A DNA stretch of 64,000 nucleotides, taken from NCBI RefSeq assembly GCF_900187015.1, contig NZ_LT906479.1:5022001-5086000 (forward strand), written 5' to 3'. A program made the position numbers and the translations under genes. The first letter of the stretch is position 1, and the number at the start of each line of letters is the position of its first letter. Below the pieces are notes generated by a model that saw only the letters and a program-made list of their open reading frames with translations, did not search any database and had not been told where the DNA came from. Origin of the DNA: Serratia ficaria (lineage in GTDB: Bacteria; Pseudomonadota; Gammaproteobacteria; Enterobacterales; Enterobacteriaceae). Positions 33,865 to 45,167 of this stretch are shown here, piece by piece.

Positions 33865-36300
33865 TTAAAGCAGCTGCGCCAAACGGTTAAGATCCGACTG
33901 GATCGCGCCGGCGGTCACGTCGCGGCCGGCGCCCGGCCCACGGATCACCAGCGGGTTGTCGCGATACCAGCGGCTGTCGATGGCGAACACGTTGTCGCAC
34001 GGCAGCAGCGAAGCCAGCGGATGCTCGGGACGCACCGCCTCCACGCCGACCCGCGCCTTGCCGTTGGCGTCGAAGCGCGCCACGTGGCGCAGCACCAACC
34101 CCATTTCACTGGCGGCCTCAAAGCGTTGCTGCATCTGCTGGTTCAGCGCATCGCCGTTCTCGAAGAACTGATCGACGGAGCCCTGCTCACAGCCCGCCGG
34201 CACCAGCGACTCGACCCGCACCTGATTCGGTTCGATGTCATAGCCCGCTTCGCGCGCCAGGATCACCAGCTTGCGCATCACGTCCTGGCCGGACAGATCG
34301 ACCCGCGGATCCGGTTCGGTCAACCCCTGCTGCCAGGCCTGATCCACCAGCTCGGTGAACGGCACCGTGCCGTCGTACTGCAGGAACAGCCAGGACAGCG
34401 TGCCGGAGAAAATGCCGCTGATCGCCAGAATGCTGTCGCCGCTGTCGCGCAGATCGCGCACCGTGTGGTTGACCGGCAGGCCGGCGCCGACGGTGGCGTT
34501 ATACAGCCAGTGGCGGCCGGTTTTGGCGAAGGCGTCGCGGATTTGGCGATAGGTGTCGCCGCACGATGCCCCGGCCAATTTGTTGGCGCTGATAACGTGG
34601 AAACCGTAGCTGGCGAAATCCAGATACTGCTCGGCCAGGTTTTCGCTGGCGGTAACGTCGAGCACCACCAGATCGTCAAACGGGTGCGCGCGCATCCACA
34701 GGAACAGCGACTCTTCGTCCAGCTCCTGCGCCTCTTCCTCAAAGAACGCCAGCGCGCGGCTGGCGTCCAGCCCGTCGTAGTCCAGCAGGCTGCGGCGGCT
34801 GTCCACCACCCCCGCCAGGCTGAACTCGAAGCCGCTGCGGGCGGAAATGTTTTTTTGCTCGCGGGCGAACAGCTCCAGCCAGCGCGAGCCGATGTTGCCC
34901 TTGCCGAACAGCACCAGGCCGATGCGTTTTTCCGCGCGGAATAGGCTCTGGTGCAGCCCCTGGATCAACAGCGCGGTCGGGCCCTGACGCAGCACCGCCA
35001 CCAGGCTGATGCCGTCTTCCGCCTGCCAGATAAACTCTACCGGCTGATCTTTCAGCTGCTGATAGAAACGGTGACTGTGCAACGGATTCTTGCACACCCC
35101 CGCTCCCACCAGCGCCACCAGCGCCAGGCCTTCACGCAGCTGCAGCTCGCCCGGCAACGCCGCGCCCTGCAGGATGCGCAGCGCGCTGTTGGCCACTTCG
35201 GAGGTGTAGCACAGCTGCACCAGGCTGCGATCGGGGTGAACGCCCACCGCCAACGGTTTGATCTGCGCGCGTTTCAGCACCAGATCCAACTCTTTTTGCG
35301 CCAGCTTGAAATCATGCTGGCCGGCCACGCGCAGTTCGATCAGGCAAACGTCGTCATGACTGGTGACAATCTTGGCGCCGGTGCCGGAAGCCAGCACGCG
35401 CTCGATGCGCGTCGAACCCTGTTCCGGCTGATAGCTGCAGCGCAGCTGAAGATCGATATCGCTGCCGGAAACCGGCTGCAGGGTGCGGGTGTGCAACACC
35501 GGCGCCGCCAGGCGCGCCAGTTCGCTGGCCTCGTCCAGCCGCAGCAGCGGCAGCAGGCAGGCGTCCTTCACCTTGCGCGGGTCGGCGCTGTATACCCCGG
35601 CCACGTCGCTCCAGATGGTTACGCGCTCAGCGCCGGCCAAGGCGCCGATCTGGGTCGCGGAATAGTCGCTGCCGTTACGCCCCAACAGCACGGTTTCTCC
35701 GGCGTCGTTGCGTGAAATAAAGCCGGTCACCACCAGGCGCTTGCCCGGGTGCTGAGCCAGCAGCTGTTGCAACAGCGGGTAAGAACGGCCTTCGTCCACC
35801 TGCGGCTGCGCGGCGCGCTCCGCACGCAGGAAGTCACGCGCATCAAGCCAGGCCGCCTGCATATCCAGCTGATTGAGCACCGCCGCCATCAGCCGCGCCG
35901 ACCAAATCTCGCCGTGCCCCACCACTTCGGCGTAGCAAACGTCGTCGACCTTGTCGTCCAGCAATACCGCCAGGCGCTCCAGATCCTGAATGAACCGGGC
36001 GATCAGCGGCTCCGCGCTCTCCGGCGGCAGCAGGCCGCCGATCAATTCGCTGTGATAACGGCGCAGCGCTTGCTGCACCTGATGCGCAGAGAGGCGATCG
36101 CTCTGACTGAGCTTCAGCCAGCTGATCAATTGGTTGGTGGTGCTGCCGGCGGCCGACACCACCATCATGTCGCCCGGCTGGCTATATTCGGCCATGATCC
36201 CGGCCACGCGCAGATAACACTTCGCGTCCGCCAGGCTGCTGCCGCCAAACTTGTGCAGTTGACGCCCGCTCACCGGCCCTGCTACCGCAATTGCATTCAT
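33865..36300 (-). CDS. metL: Bifunctional aspartokinase II / homoserine dehydrogenase II
   Basis: An 811-residue fusion. The aspartokinase domain starts with KFGGSSLADAKCY near residue 17 and continues to about residue 290; a central ACT-like region follows; the homoserine dehydrogenase domain begins near residue 465 with the Rossmann motif VLFGKGNIGSRWLELF and carries the SANKLAG and GIFSGTLSWLF blocks. It supplies homoserine for methionine. It starts only 2 bp after the metB stop, forming metBL under MetJ control. Confidence 0.97.
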   Translation of the reverse strand: MNAIAVAGPVSGRQLHKFGGSSLADAKCYLRVAGIMAEYSQPGDMMVVSAAGSTTNQLISWLKLSQSDRLSAHQVQQALRRYHSELIGGLLPPESAEPLIARFIQDLERLAVLLDDKVDDVCYAEVVGHGEIWSARLMAAVLNQLDMQAAWLDARDFLRAERAAQPQVDEGRSYPLLQQLLAQHPGKRLVVTGFISRNDAGETVLLGRNGSDYSATQIGALAGAERVTIWSDVAGVYSADPRKVKDACLLPLLRLDEASELARLAAPVLHTRTLQPVSGSDIDLQLRCSYQPEQGSTRIERVLASGTGAKIVTSHDDVCLIELRVAGQHDFKLAQKELDLVLKRAQIKPLAVGVHPDRSLVQLCYTSEVANSALRILQGAALPGELQLREGLALVALVGAGVCKNPLHSHRFYQQLKDQPVEFIWQAEDGISLVAVLRQGPTALLIQGLHQSLFRAEKRIGLVLFGKGNIGSRWLELFAREQKNISARSGFEFSLAGVVDSRRSLLDYDGLDASRALAFFEEEAQELDEESLFLWMRAHPFDDLVVLDVTASENLAEQYLDFASYGFHVISANKLAGASCGDTYRQIRDAFAKTGRHWLYNATVGAGLPVNHTVRDLRDSGDSILAISGIFSGTLSWLFLQYDGTVPFTELVDQAWQQGLTEPDPRVDLSGQDVMRKLVILAREAGYDIEPNQVRVESLVPAGCEQGSVDQFFENGDALNQQMQQRFEAASEMGLVLRHVARFDANGKARVGVEAVRPEHPLASLLPCDNVFAIDSRWYRDNPLVIRGPGAGRDVTAGAIQSDLNRLAQLL

Positions 36301-36302
36301 GC

Positions 36303-37463
36303 TTACCTCGTTGCCGCCGCCTGGAAAGCGCGTTCCAGATCGGCAATCAAATCTTCACTGTCTTCAATACCCACGGAAATGCGCAGCAGGCTCTCGGAGA
36401 TGCCGGCCGCCGCCCGCGCTTCCGCCGCCATACCGGCGTGGGTCATGGTCGCCGCATGCGAGATCAGGCTTTCTACGCCGCCCAACGATTCTGCCAGAGT
36501 AAACAGCTCAAGGGCAGAGAGAAAACGGCGCAGTACCGCTTCATCGCCGTCCAGTTCAAAGCTCAGCATCGCGCCGAAGCCACGCTGCTGCCGACGGGCA
36601 ATCTCATGCCCCGGGTTTTCCGGCAGAGAAGGATGATACAGCTTTTTCACCAGCGGTTGCTGCTGTAAATAACTGACAATCGCCTCGGCGTTTTGTTGCG
36701 CCGCCTTGATGCGCGGCGACAGGGTGCGCATGCCGCGCAGCAGCAGATAGCTGTCGAACGCGCCGCCGGTCACGCCAATATTGTTAGCCCACCAGGCCAG
36801 CTCGACCGCCAGCGCCGGATCTTTGGCAATCACCGCGCCGGCCACCACGTCCGAGTGGCCGTTAAGGTATTTGGTACAGGAATGGACCACCAGATCGGCA
36901 CCCAGTTCGATCGGCTGCTGCAGCGCCGGGCTGAGGAAGGTGTTGTCCACCACCGTCAGCGCACCGGCGGCGTGCGCGGCGCGACAGATGGCGGCAATGT
37001 CCACCACCCTCAGCAGCGGGTTGCTGGGGCTTTCGATCAGCACCAGCTTGGGTTTTTGCGCCAATGCCTGCCGCAGCGCTTCTTCATTCCCCTGATCGAC
37101 GAACAGCACCCGGTAGGCGCCGCGCTTGCTCAGGCTGTCGAATAAACGGTAGCTGCCGCCGTAGCAGTCGTGCGGCGCCACCAGCAGATCGCCGGGCTGC
37201 AGAAAGACGGTGGTCACCAGGTGGATAGCCGACATCCCGCTGCCGGTCATCACCGCGCCGGCACCGCCTTCCAGCTCCGCCAAGGCGCGTTGCACCACGT
37301 CGCGCGTCGGGTTGCCGCGGCGCGAATAGTCATGGGCTCGGGGTTGGTTGAAGTCGGTAAAATTATAGGTGCTGGACAGATGGATCGGCGGGACAACGCA
37401 GCCGTACTGTTCGTCGTCGTTCAGGCCGCTGCGTACGGCAATCGTGGCTGGTTTACGCGTCAT
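36303..37463 (-). CDS. metB: Cystathionine gamma-synthase
   Basis: A 386-residue PLP enzyme joining O-succinylhomoserine and cysteine into cystathionine; identical in length to E. coli MetB. The PLP lysine lies in HSCTKYLNGHSD near residue 198, and the YSRRGNPTRDVVQ block is present. The start MTRKPATIAVRSGL at 37463 matches E. coli; the frame opens 18 codons upstream into the promoter. metL follows directly, and metJ is divergent. Confidence 0.97.
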   Translation of the reverse strand: MTRKPATIAVRSGLNDDEQYGCVVPPIHLSSTYNFTDFNQPRAHDYSRRGNPTRDVVQRALAELEGGAGAVMTGSGMSAIHLVTTVFLQPGDLLVAPHDCYGGSYRLFDSLSKRGAYRVLFVDQGNEEALRQALAQKPKLVLIESPSNPLLRVVDIAAICRAAHAAGALTVVDNTFLSPALQQPIELGADLVVHSCTKYLNGHSDVVAGAVIAKDPALAVELAWWANNIGVTGGAFDSYLLLRGMRTLSPRIKAAQQNAEAIVSYLQQQPLVKKLYHPSLPENPGHEIARRQQRGFGAMLSFELDGDEAVLRRFLSALELFTLAESLGGVESLISHAATMTHAGMAAEARAAAGISESLLRISVGIEDSEDLIADLERAFQAAATR

Positions 37464-37504
37464 AGGGTCGCTCGGCTCTCGGGATGTCGGTGAATGAGGC
37501 CTAA

Positions 37505-37533
37505 AGATTAATCGCATCGAGTATAGACGTCAA
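37505..37533 (-). promoter_or_regulatory. metB promoter
   Basis: On the minus strand a -35 TTGACG (37528-37533) and -10 TAATCT (37505-37510) are 17 bp apart. The -35 lies inside the first met boxes, so MetJ would block polymerase. Confidence 0.6.
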
Positions 37534-37556
37534 TACATCTGGACATCTAAACTTCT
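37525..37556. promoter_or_regulatory. MetJ operator: four tandem met boxes between metB and metJ
   Basis: Four contiguous 8-mers, AGACGTCA, ATACATCT, GGACATCT and AAACTTCT, match AGACGTCT at 7, 6, 6 and 6 positions. The array covers the metB promoter and could also autoregulate metJ. Confidence 0.9.
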
Positions 37557-37780
37557 TTGCGTATAGATTGAGCAAAGCCGCAATACCCGCTAAAATTATG
37601 CCAGTTTGACATGACGATAAGATGTTAACCGAAAATGCATAGGCGGAGCCTATCGAACCTCGGCATTCAGTGACCCTGGTCGCGTAAAATTGACATTTAT
37701 TTAGTGAGAACAGTGAAGATCGGGCATAATTGGCCGGTTTTTAGAATTTTGTAATTTTTCTGACAAATTTAAGGTGTCCC

Positions 37781-38098
37781 ATGGCTGAGTGGAACGGCGA
37801 GTATGTCAGCCCTTACGCTGAACACGGTAAAAAAAGCGAGCAAGTAAAAAAAATCACGGTATCCATTCCGCTGAAGGTCCTGAAAATCCTCACCGACGAA
37901 CGGACCCGTCGCCAGGTGAACAACCTGCGCCACGCCACCAACAGCGAATTGCTGTGCGAAGCGTTCCTGCATGCCTTTACCGGCCAGCCGCTGCCGAACG
38001 ATGAAGACCTGCGCAAAGAACGCAGCGACGAGATCCCGGAAGCCGCAAAGCTGCTGATGCGCGAACTGGGTGTCGATCCCGATACCTGGGAATATTAA
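37781..38098 (+). CDS. metJ: Methionine repressor MetJ
   Basis: A 105-residue ribbon-helix-helix repressor. The DNA-contacting beta strand is in [15 protein letters not shown], followed by helices in [20 protein letters not shown]. With S-adenosylmethionine as corepressor it binds met boxes cooperatively. The sequence is almost the same as E. coli MetJ. It is divergent from metBL and ends before a strong terminator. Confidence 0.98.
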   Translation: MAEWNGEYVSPYAEHGKKSEQVKKITVSIPLKVLKILTDERTRRQVNNLRHATNSELLCEAFLHAFTGQPLPNDEDLRKERSDEIPEAAKLLMRELGVDPDTWEY

Positions 38099-38131
38099 GC
38101 GCCGGCCTGCGAACGCAGGCGGCAGAAACGA

Positions 38132-38156
38132 AAAAAGGCGCCGAAGGCGCCTTTTT
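38132..38156. terminator. Bidirectional terminator between metJ and rpmE
   Basis: A perfect stem AAAAAGGCGCC/GGCGCCTTTTT with loop GAA lies between convergent metJ and rpmE. T-runs occur on both strands. Confidence 0.9.
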
Positions 38157-38175
38157 CATCTGACGATAAGAAATC

Positions 38176-38391
38176 TTATTTCTTAGCGCCTGGTACGCTG
38201 AAGCGCTTGTTGAAGCGGTCAACGCGGCCACCGGTAGCAACGTCACGCTGCTTGCCGGTGTAGAACGGGTGGCATGCGCCACAAACGTCCAGGTTCAGAT
38301 CGTGACCCACGGTAGAGCGGATTTTGATCACGTTACCGCAAGAGCAGTTAGCAGTAACTTCGTCGTATTTTGGGTGGATACCTTGTTTCAT
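38176..38391 (-). CDS. rpmE: 50S ribosomal protein L31 (zinc-binding form)
   Basis: A 71-residue L31 that forms a bridge between ribosomal subunits. The four zinc-coordinating cysteines are present (C16 and C18 in NCSCGN; C37 and C40 in VCGACH), so this is the zinc-dependent C+ paralogue that is replaced by YkgM under zinc starvation. It is divergent from priA, with promoters in 38392-38590. Confidence 0.97.
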   Translation of the reverse strand: MKQGIHPKYDEVTANCSCGNVIKIRSTVGHDLNLDVCGACHPFYTGKQRDVATGGRVDRFNKRFSVPGAKK

Positions 38392-38475
38392 GGGAAACCT
38401 CAGTTAAGGCCGTGTCGCTATCCAGCCCTGTTTCGCCAGACACCACACGTGGTTGATAATAGAATTTGGTATCGA

Positions 38476-38522
38476 ATTATACCAAAGGCGGCAAATTATA
38501 CAGAATTAAAAGTGCCGCGCAA
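38476..38522 (-). promoter_or_regulatory. rpmE promoter region
   Basis: On the minus strand a -35 TTGCGC (38517-38522) and perfect -10 TATAAT (38495-38500) are 16 bp apart. A second TATAAT at 38476-38481 suggests a second start site but lacks a good -35. Confidence 0.6.
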
Positions 38523-38560
38523 TCGGAACCGTACATTTGCCGGCGCGCCGTGTAAACTGA

Positions 38561-40786
<2,226 letters not shown>

Positions 40787-40815
40787 TCCCAGAAAAGTCT
40801 GATTCAGTTGCCTTG

Positions 40816-40831
40816 AGGCAAACGTTTACCC
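40816..40831. promoter_or_regulatory. PurR-like operator upstream of cytR
   Basis: AGGCAAACGTTTACCC closely matches the PurR consensus ACGCAAACGTTTTCNT, with mismatches mainly at the ends. The symmetrical core GCAAACGTTT is typical of LacI-family sites. It lies 249 bp upstream of cytR and 30 bp after priA. The rest of 40787-41079 shows no other clear signal. Confidence 0.5.
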
Positions 40832-41079
40832 TTGAAATTGCGAGCGAACGCTAAAAAACCTTCTCAAGTCACATTTTTTATGCAAATTAGGTAACAAAGG
40901 CGAGACATATTCTGTTTAGAATGTCTGCCAAGAGAAATTTTGTCGCCGAAAGTCGCGGCGTACAGAAAGGCTCAAGCGCGGATGACGAGAAATGATAACA
41001 ACACCCTCACCGCACGCCGAAAATTGTGAGCAAACTGCAGTAGTCGCGTTGGCATGGGGCTGACGCAAGGAGAAAGGCG

Positions 41080-42108
41080 TTGGAACACAAGAAAGATTTA
41101 TCCATGGCGACCATGAAAGACGTCGCCGAAATGGCGGGCGTTTCAACGGCTACCGTATCGCGCGCGCTGATGAACCCGGAAAAGGTGTCAACGCCGACGC
41201 GTCAGAAAGTGGAACAGGCCGTCCTGGCCGTGGGTTATTCTCCTCATGCCCTGTCACGCAATATCAAGCGCAATGAATCTCGCACCATCCTGGTGATCGT
41301 TCCCGACATCTGCGATCCGTTTTTCGCCGATGTGATCCAGGGGATCGAGCAGACCGCCGCGCAGCAGGGCTATCTGGTGCTGATCGGCGACTGCGCGCAG
41401 CAAAATCAGCAGGAGCGCACCTTCGTCAATCTGATCATCACCAAACAGATCGACGGCATGCTGCTGCTGGGCTCCAACCTGCCGTTCGACGCCAGCAAGG
41501 AAGAGCAGCGCAATCTGCCGCCGATGGTGATGGCCAACGAGTTCGCCCCCGAGCTGGAACTGCCGACGGTGCATATCGATAACCTGACCGCCGCCTTCGA
41601 GGCCGTGCATTATTTACACCAGCTGGGCCACAAGCAGATCGCCTGTGTCGCCGGGCCGGAACAGATGCCGCTGAGCCATTATCGGCTGCAAGGTTACATT
41701 CAGGCGCTACGTCGTAATGGCATTAGCGTCGAAAGCAGCTATATTACCCGGGGTGATTTTACTTACGAAGCCGGCGCTCAGGCGCTGGCGGCGTTGATGG
41801 CTCAGCCTAAACCGCCTACGGCCGTCTTCTGCCACAGCGACGTAATGGCGATCGGCGTGCTGTCGCAGGCGAAAAAAATGGGCCTGCGGGTACCGCAGGA
41901 TCTGTCGATAGTGGGTTTCGACGACATCAAGCTGGCGCAGTATTGCGATCCGCCGTTAACCACGGTGGCTCAGCCGCGCTACGAGATTGGCCAGCAGGCG
42001 ATGCTGCTGCTGTTAGAGCAGTTGCATGGGCACACGGTGGCAAGCGGCTCGCGGTTGTTGGACAGCGAGTTGATTATCAGAGGCAGCACGGCTGCCCCTA
42101 AACGCTAG
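41080..42108 (+). CDS. cytR: LacI-family nucleoside catabolism repressor CytR
   Basis: A 342-residue LacI-family regulator. The N-terminal HTH reads TMKDVAEMAGVSTATVSRALMNPEKV; the periplasmic-binding-like effector domain follows and should bind cytidine. CytR, with CRP, represses nucleoside uptake and catabolism genes. The start is TTG at 41080: AAGGAG lies 7 bp upstream, and the extra residues match E. coli CytR length. The alternative ATG at 41104 has no good ribosome-binding site. Confidence 0.94.
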   Translation: MEHKKDLSMATMKDVAEMAGVSTATVSRALMNPEKVSTPTRQKVEQAVLAVGYSPHALSRNIKRNESRTILVIVPDICDPFFADVIQGIEQTAAQQGYLVLIGDCAQQNQQERTFVNLIITKQIDGMLLLGSNLPFDASKEEQRNLPPMVMANEFAPELELPTVHIDNLTAAFEAVHYLHQLGHKQIACVAGPEQMPLSHYRLQGYIQALRRNGISVESSYITRGDFTYEAGAQALAALMAQPKPPTAVFCHSDVMAIGVLSQAKKMGLRVPQDLSIVGFDDIKLAQYCDPPLTTVAQPRYEIGQQAMLLLLEQLHGHTVASGSRLLDSELIIRGSTAAPKR

Positions 42109-42173
42109 TCAAATATTTTAGGGTTCAGTAACATGACGGACTTATCCCCTCATCAGGACACAGCGGAATAATA

Positions 42174-43091
42174 GTGGCACAAAAAGACTATGTAAGCCGT
42201 GGGCGCGCAGCAGGAGCTAAGCGTAAAACCCCCAGCCGTAAAAAACGCAGTTCTCCGAAGGTCTCCAAAACCGTGCTGGCGTTGGCCGCCGCGCTGTTGG
42301 TGATCTTTATCGGTGGCCTCTATTTCATCACGCACAATAAGCCGGACGACGCGCCGCTGCTGCCTGCGCATACCAACCGCCCGGGCAACGGGCTGCCGCC
42401 GAAGCCGGAAGAGCGCTGGCGCTACATCAAAGAACTGGAGAACCGCCAGATTGGCGTGCAGACGCCGACCGAACCGACGGCCGGCGGCGAAGTGAACTCC
42501 AAAACCCAGCTGACCGCCGAGCAGCGCCAGCTGCTGGAGCAAATGCAGGCCGATATGCAACAGCGCCCGACGCAGCTGAATGAAGTGCCGTACAACGACC
42601 CTTCGCAAGCCGCCGCGCGCAGCAATAGCCGCCAGCAGCAGATGCAACAGCAGCAGATGCAACAGCAACAAATTCAGCAACCGCAGCAGGTGGCCCAACC
42701 GCGCAATCCGTTCAACAGCGGAGCGACAACCGCGCCGGTGCAACAGCATCAGCCGGCGGCTCAGCCAAAACCGGCCGCGCCGCCGCCGACGCAGGTCAAG
42801 CAGCCTGAACCCAAGCCGCAGCCTAAGCCGGAAGTGAAGCAGGAAACGGCCAAGCCGGAGTCCAAGCAGAAATGGATGGTGCAGTGCGGTTCGTTCCGCG
42901 CTACCGATCAGGCTGAATCCGTGCGCGCGCGCCTGGCGTTTGAAGGCATCGAAAGCCGGATTACCGCCGGCGGCGGTTGGAACCGCGTGGTACTCGGCCC
43001 GTACAGCAGCCGCGCAGCGGCGGACAAAACCCTCTCTCGCCTGAAGGGCGTCGGCATGTCGAGTTGCATTCCCCTCTCCGTTGGGGGTTGA
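42174..43091 (+). CDS. ftsN: Cell division protein FtsN
   Basis: A 305-residue bitopic protein that activates septal peptidoglycan synthesis. It has a basic cytoplasmic tail (FtsA-binding), a membrane segment at residues 33-53 followed by GGLYFITH, a periplasmic region with the essential helices (GLPPKPEERWRYIKELENRQ), a low-complexity Gln/Pro linker (about residues 154-225), and a C-terminal SPOR domain (WMVQCGSF...SSCIPLSVGG) that binds denuded septal glycan. The GTG start at 42174 is conserved with E. coli. It follows cytR and precedes hslVU. Confidence 0.95.
   Translation: MAQKDYVSRGRAAGAKRKTPSRKKRSSPKVSKTVLALAAALLVIFIGGLYFITHNKPDDAPLLPAHTNRPGNGLPPKPEERWRYIKELENRQIGVQTPTEPTAGGEVNSKTQLTAEQRQLLEQMQADMQQRPTQLNEVPYNDPSQAAARSNSRQQQMQQQQMQQQQIQQPQQVAQPRNPFNSGATTAPVQQHQPAAQPKPAAPPPTQVKQPEPKPQPKPEVKQETAKPESKQKWMVQCGSFRATDQAESVRARLAFEGIESRITAGGGWNRVVLGPYSSRAAADKTLSRLKGVGMSSCIPLSVGG
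42634..42690 (+). repeat. Glutamine-rich low-complexity tract in ftsN
   Basis: Repeated CAGCAGCAGATGCAA-type units encode QQQMQQQQMQQQQIQQ within the FtsN linker. Such tracts are prone to length change by slippage. The linker is known to tolerate variation. Confidence 0.8.
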
Positions 43092-43114
43092 AAAGCGTCA
43101 ATCCCCCCCCATCT
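43088..43114 (+). promoter_or_regulatory. Sigma-32 heat-shock promoter of hslVU
   Basis: TTGAAA (43088-43093) and CCCCATCT (43107-43114) with a 13-bp spacer match the sigma-32 consensus CTTGAAA-N11-16-CCCCATnT. The -35 overlaps the ftsN stop codon. It lies 80 bp upstream of hslV. Confidence 0.88.
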
Positions 43115-43128
43115 ATACTCTCAATATG

Positions 43129-43162
43129 CCTCGTAGCCTCTGCGCAAGCAGAAGCTGCGAGG
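43129..43162 (+). promoter_or_regulatory. hslVU 5' UTR stem-loop
   Basis: A hairpin of 15 pairs or wobbles with one C-A mismatch and a GCAA (GNRA) tetraloop pairs CCTCGTAGC with GCTGCGAGG. It lies in the leader just after the heat-shock promoter and ends 31 bp before the start. An equivalent stem-loop in E. coli stabilises the hslVU mRNA. Confidence 0.8.
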
Positions 43163-43193
43163 GCTTCTTTCCGTCTTCAACGAGGGTCTGCTC

Positions 43194-43724
43194 GTGACAA
43201 CAATTGTAAGCGTACGCCGCAACGGCCAGGTAGTGATCGGTGGCGATGGCCAGGCTACCCTGGGCAATACGGTGATGAAGGGCAACGTCAAGAAAGTGCG
43301 TCGCCTGTATAACGACAAAGTGATTGCCGGTTTCGCCGGCGGCACCGCTGACGCCTTCACGCTGTTTGAGCTGTTTGAGCGCAAGCTGGAAATGCACCAG
43401 GGGCATCTGGTGAAAGCCGCCGTCGAGCTGGCGAAAGATTGGCGCACCGACCGCATGCTGCGCAAACTCGAAGCGCTGCTAGCCGTCGCCGATGAAAACT
43501 CCTCGCTGATCATCACCGGCAACGGCGACGTGATTCAGCCTGAGAACGATCTGATTGCCATCGGCTCCGGCGGCCCCTACGCCCAGGCAGCCGCCCGCGC
43601 GATGTTGGAAAATACCGAGCTGAGCGCCCGCGAAATCGTTGATAAATCTCTCAACATCGCCGGTGACATCTGTATTTACACCAACCATTTCCACACCATT
43701 GAAGAATTGCCTTCCAAAGCGTAA
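43194..43724 (+). CDS. hslV: ATP-dependent protease peptidase subunit HslV
   Basis: A 176-residue proteasome-beta-like threonine protease that works with HslU. After removal of Met1 the catalytic Thr is exposed ([19 protein letters not shown]). Length equals E. coli HslV. The start is GTG at 43194, after a stem-loop leader and a sigma-32 promoter. hslU follows after 12 bp. Confidence 0.97.
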
Positions 43725-43736
43725 GGATCGAATACC

Positions 43737-45071
43737 ATGTCTGAAATGACCCCGCGCGAGATCGTCAGCGAACTGGACAGCTACATCATTGGCCAAAACA
43801 AGGCCAAACGCGCTGTCGCCATTGCCCTGCGCAACCGCTGGCGCCGGATGCAGCTCAACGAGATGCTGCGTCACGAAGTGACACCAAAGAACATTCTGAT
43901 GATCGGCCCGACCGGCGTCGGTAAAACCGAAATCGCCCGCCGTCTGGCGAAGCTGGCCAACGCGCCGTTCATCAAGGTTGAAGCCACCAAGTTCACCGAA
44001 GTGGGCTATGTGGGTAAAGAAGTGGACTCCATCATCCGCGACCTGACCGACGCCGCCATCAAAATGGTGCGCATGCAGTCGATCGAGAAAAACCGCACGC
44101 GCGCCGAAGAACTGGCCGAAGAGCGCATTCTCGACGTGCTGATCCCGCCGGCCAAGAACAACTGGGGCCAGCCGGAAGAGCATCAGGAGCCATCGGCCGC
44201 CCGCCAGGCGTTCCGCAAAAAACTGCGTGAAGGCCAGCTGGACGATAAAGAGATCGAAATCGACCTGGCCGCCGCGCCGATGGGCGTGGAAATCATGGCC
44301 CCTCCGGGCATGGAAGAGATGACCAACCAGCTGCAGTCGATGTTCCAGAACCTCGGCGGCCAGAAGCAGAAGCCGCGCAAGCTGAAGATCAAGGAAGCCT
44401 TCAAGCTGTTGGTGGAAGAAGAAGCCGCCAAGCTGGTGAACCCGGAAGAGCTGAAAGAGCAGGCGATCGAAGCGGTTGAGCAGCACGGCATCGTGTTTAT
44501 CGACGAGATCGACAAAATCTGTAAGCGCGGCGGCCAGAGCTCCGGCCCGGACGTCTCGCGCGAAGGCGTGCAGCGCGACCTGCTGCCGCTGGTGGAAGGC
44601 TGTACCGTCTCCACCAAGCACGGTATGGTGAAAACCGATCACATCCTGTTCATCGCTTCCGGTGCCTTCCAGACCGCCAACCCGTCGGATCTGATCCCTG
44701 AACTGCAGGGCCGTCTGCCGATCCGCGTTGAGCTGCAGGCGCTGACCACCGAAGATTTCGAGCGCATTCTGACCGAGCCGAGCGCGTCGCTGACCGAACA
44801 GTACAAAGCGCTGATGGGCACCGAAGGCGTCAATATCGACTTCACCGCCGACGGCATCCGCCGCATCGCCGAAGCAGCATGGCAGGTAAACGAAAGCACC
44901 GAAAACATCGGCGCGCGTCGCCTGCACACCGTGCTGGAGCGTCTGATGGAAGATATTTCCTACGATGCGAGTGAAATTAACGGCCAATCCATTACAATTG
45001 ATGCGGATTACGTGCGTAGTCATCTGGATGAACTGGTTGCGGATGAAGATTTGAGTCGTTTTATCCTATAA
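43737..45071 (+). CDS. hslU: HslUV protease ATPase subunit HslU
   Basis: A 444-residue AAA+ unfoldase that forms hexamers feeding substrates to HslV. It has Walker [16 protein letters not shown] near residue 58, the pore motif GYVG, a helical I-domain (about residues 110-245), Walker [11 protein letters not shown], and the C-terminal tail DLSRFIL that inserts into HslV. It is the second gene of the heat-shock operon hslVU. Confidence 0.98.
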   Translation: MSEMTPREIVSELDSYIIGQNKAKRAVAIALRNRWRRMQLNEMLRHEVTPKNILMIGPTGVGKTEIARRLAKLANAPFIKVEATKFTEVGYVGKEVDSIIRDLTDAAIKMVRMQSIEKNRTRAEELAEERILDVLIPPAKNNWGQPEEHQEPSAARQAFRKKLREGQLDDKEIEIDLAAAPMGVEIMAPPGMEEMTNQLQSMFQNLGGQKQKPRKLKIKEAFKLLVEEEAAKLVNPEELKEQAIEAVEQHGIVFIDEIDKICKRGGQSSGPDVSREGVQRDLLPLVEGCTVSTKHGMVKTDHILFIASGAFQTANPSDLIPELQGRLPIRVELQALTTEDFERILTEPSASLTEQYKALMGTEGVNIDFTADGIRRIAEAAWQVNESTENIGARRLHTVLERLMEDISYDASEINGQSITIDADYVRSHLDELVADEDLSRFIL

Positions 45072-45167
45072 TCGCTCTATCACTGTCCTGTCAGTCATCT
45101 GTGTGGGAGGCCTTGCCTCCCACAATTATTTCCAATGGACACAGCAACTTACTGACAGAAGCGAAAC

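Noticed and set aside
37690..37726. metJ promoter from TTGACA at 37690
   Set aside because: The only nearby -10-like hexamer (CATAAT near 37725) is about 29 bp away, too far for a standard promoter.
43479..45023. A 514-codon open frame antisense to hslU
   Set aside because: His/Phe-rich shadow translation with no family signal; hslU is intact.
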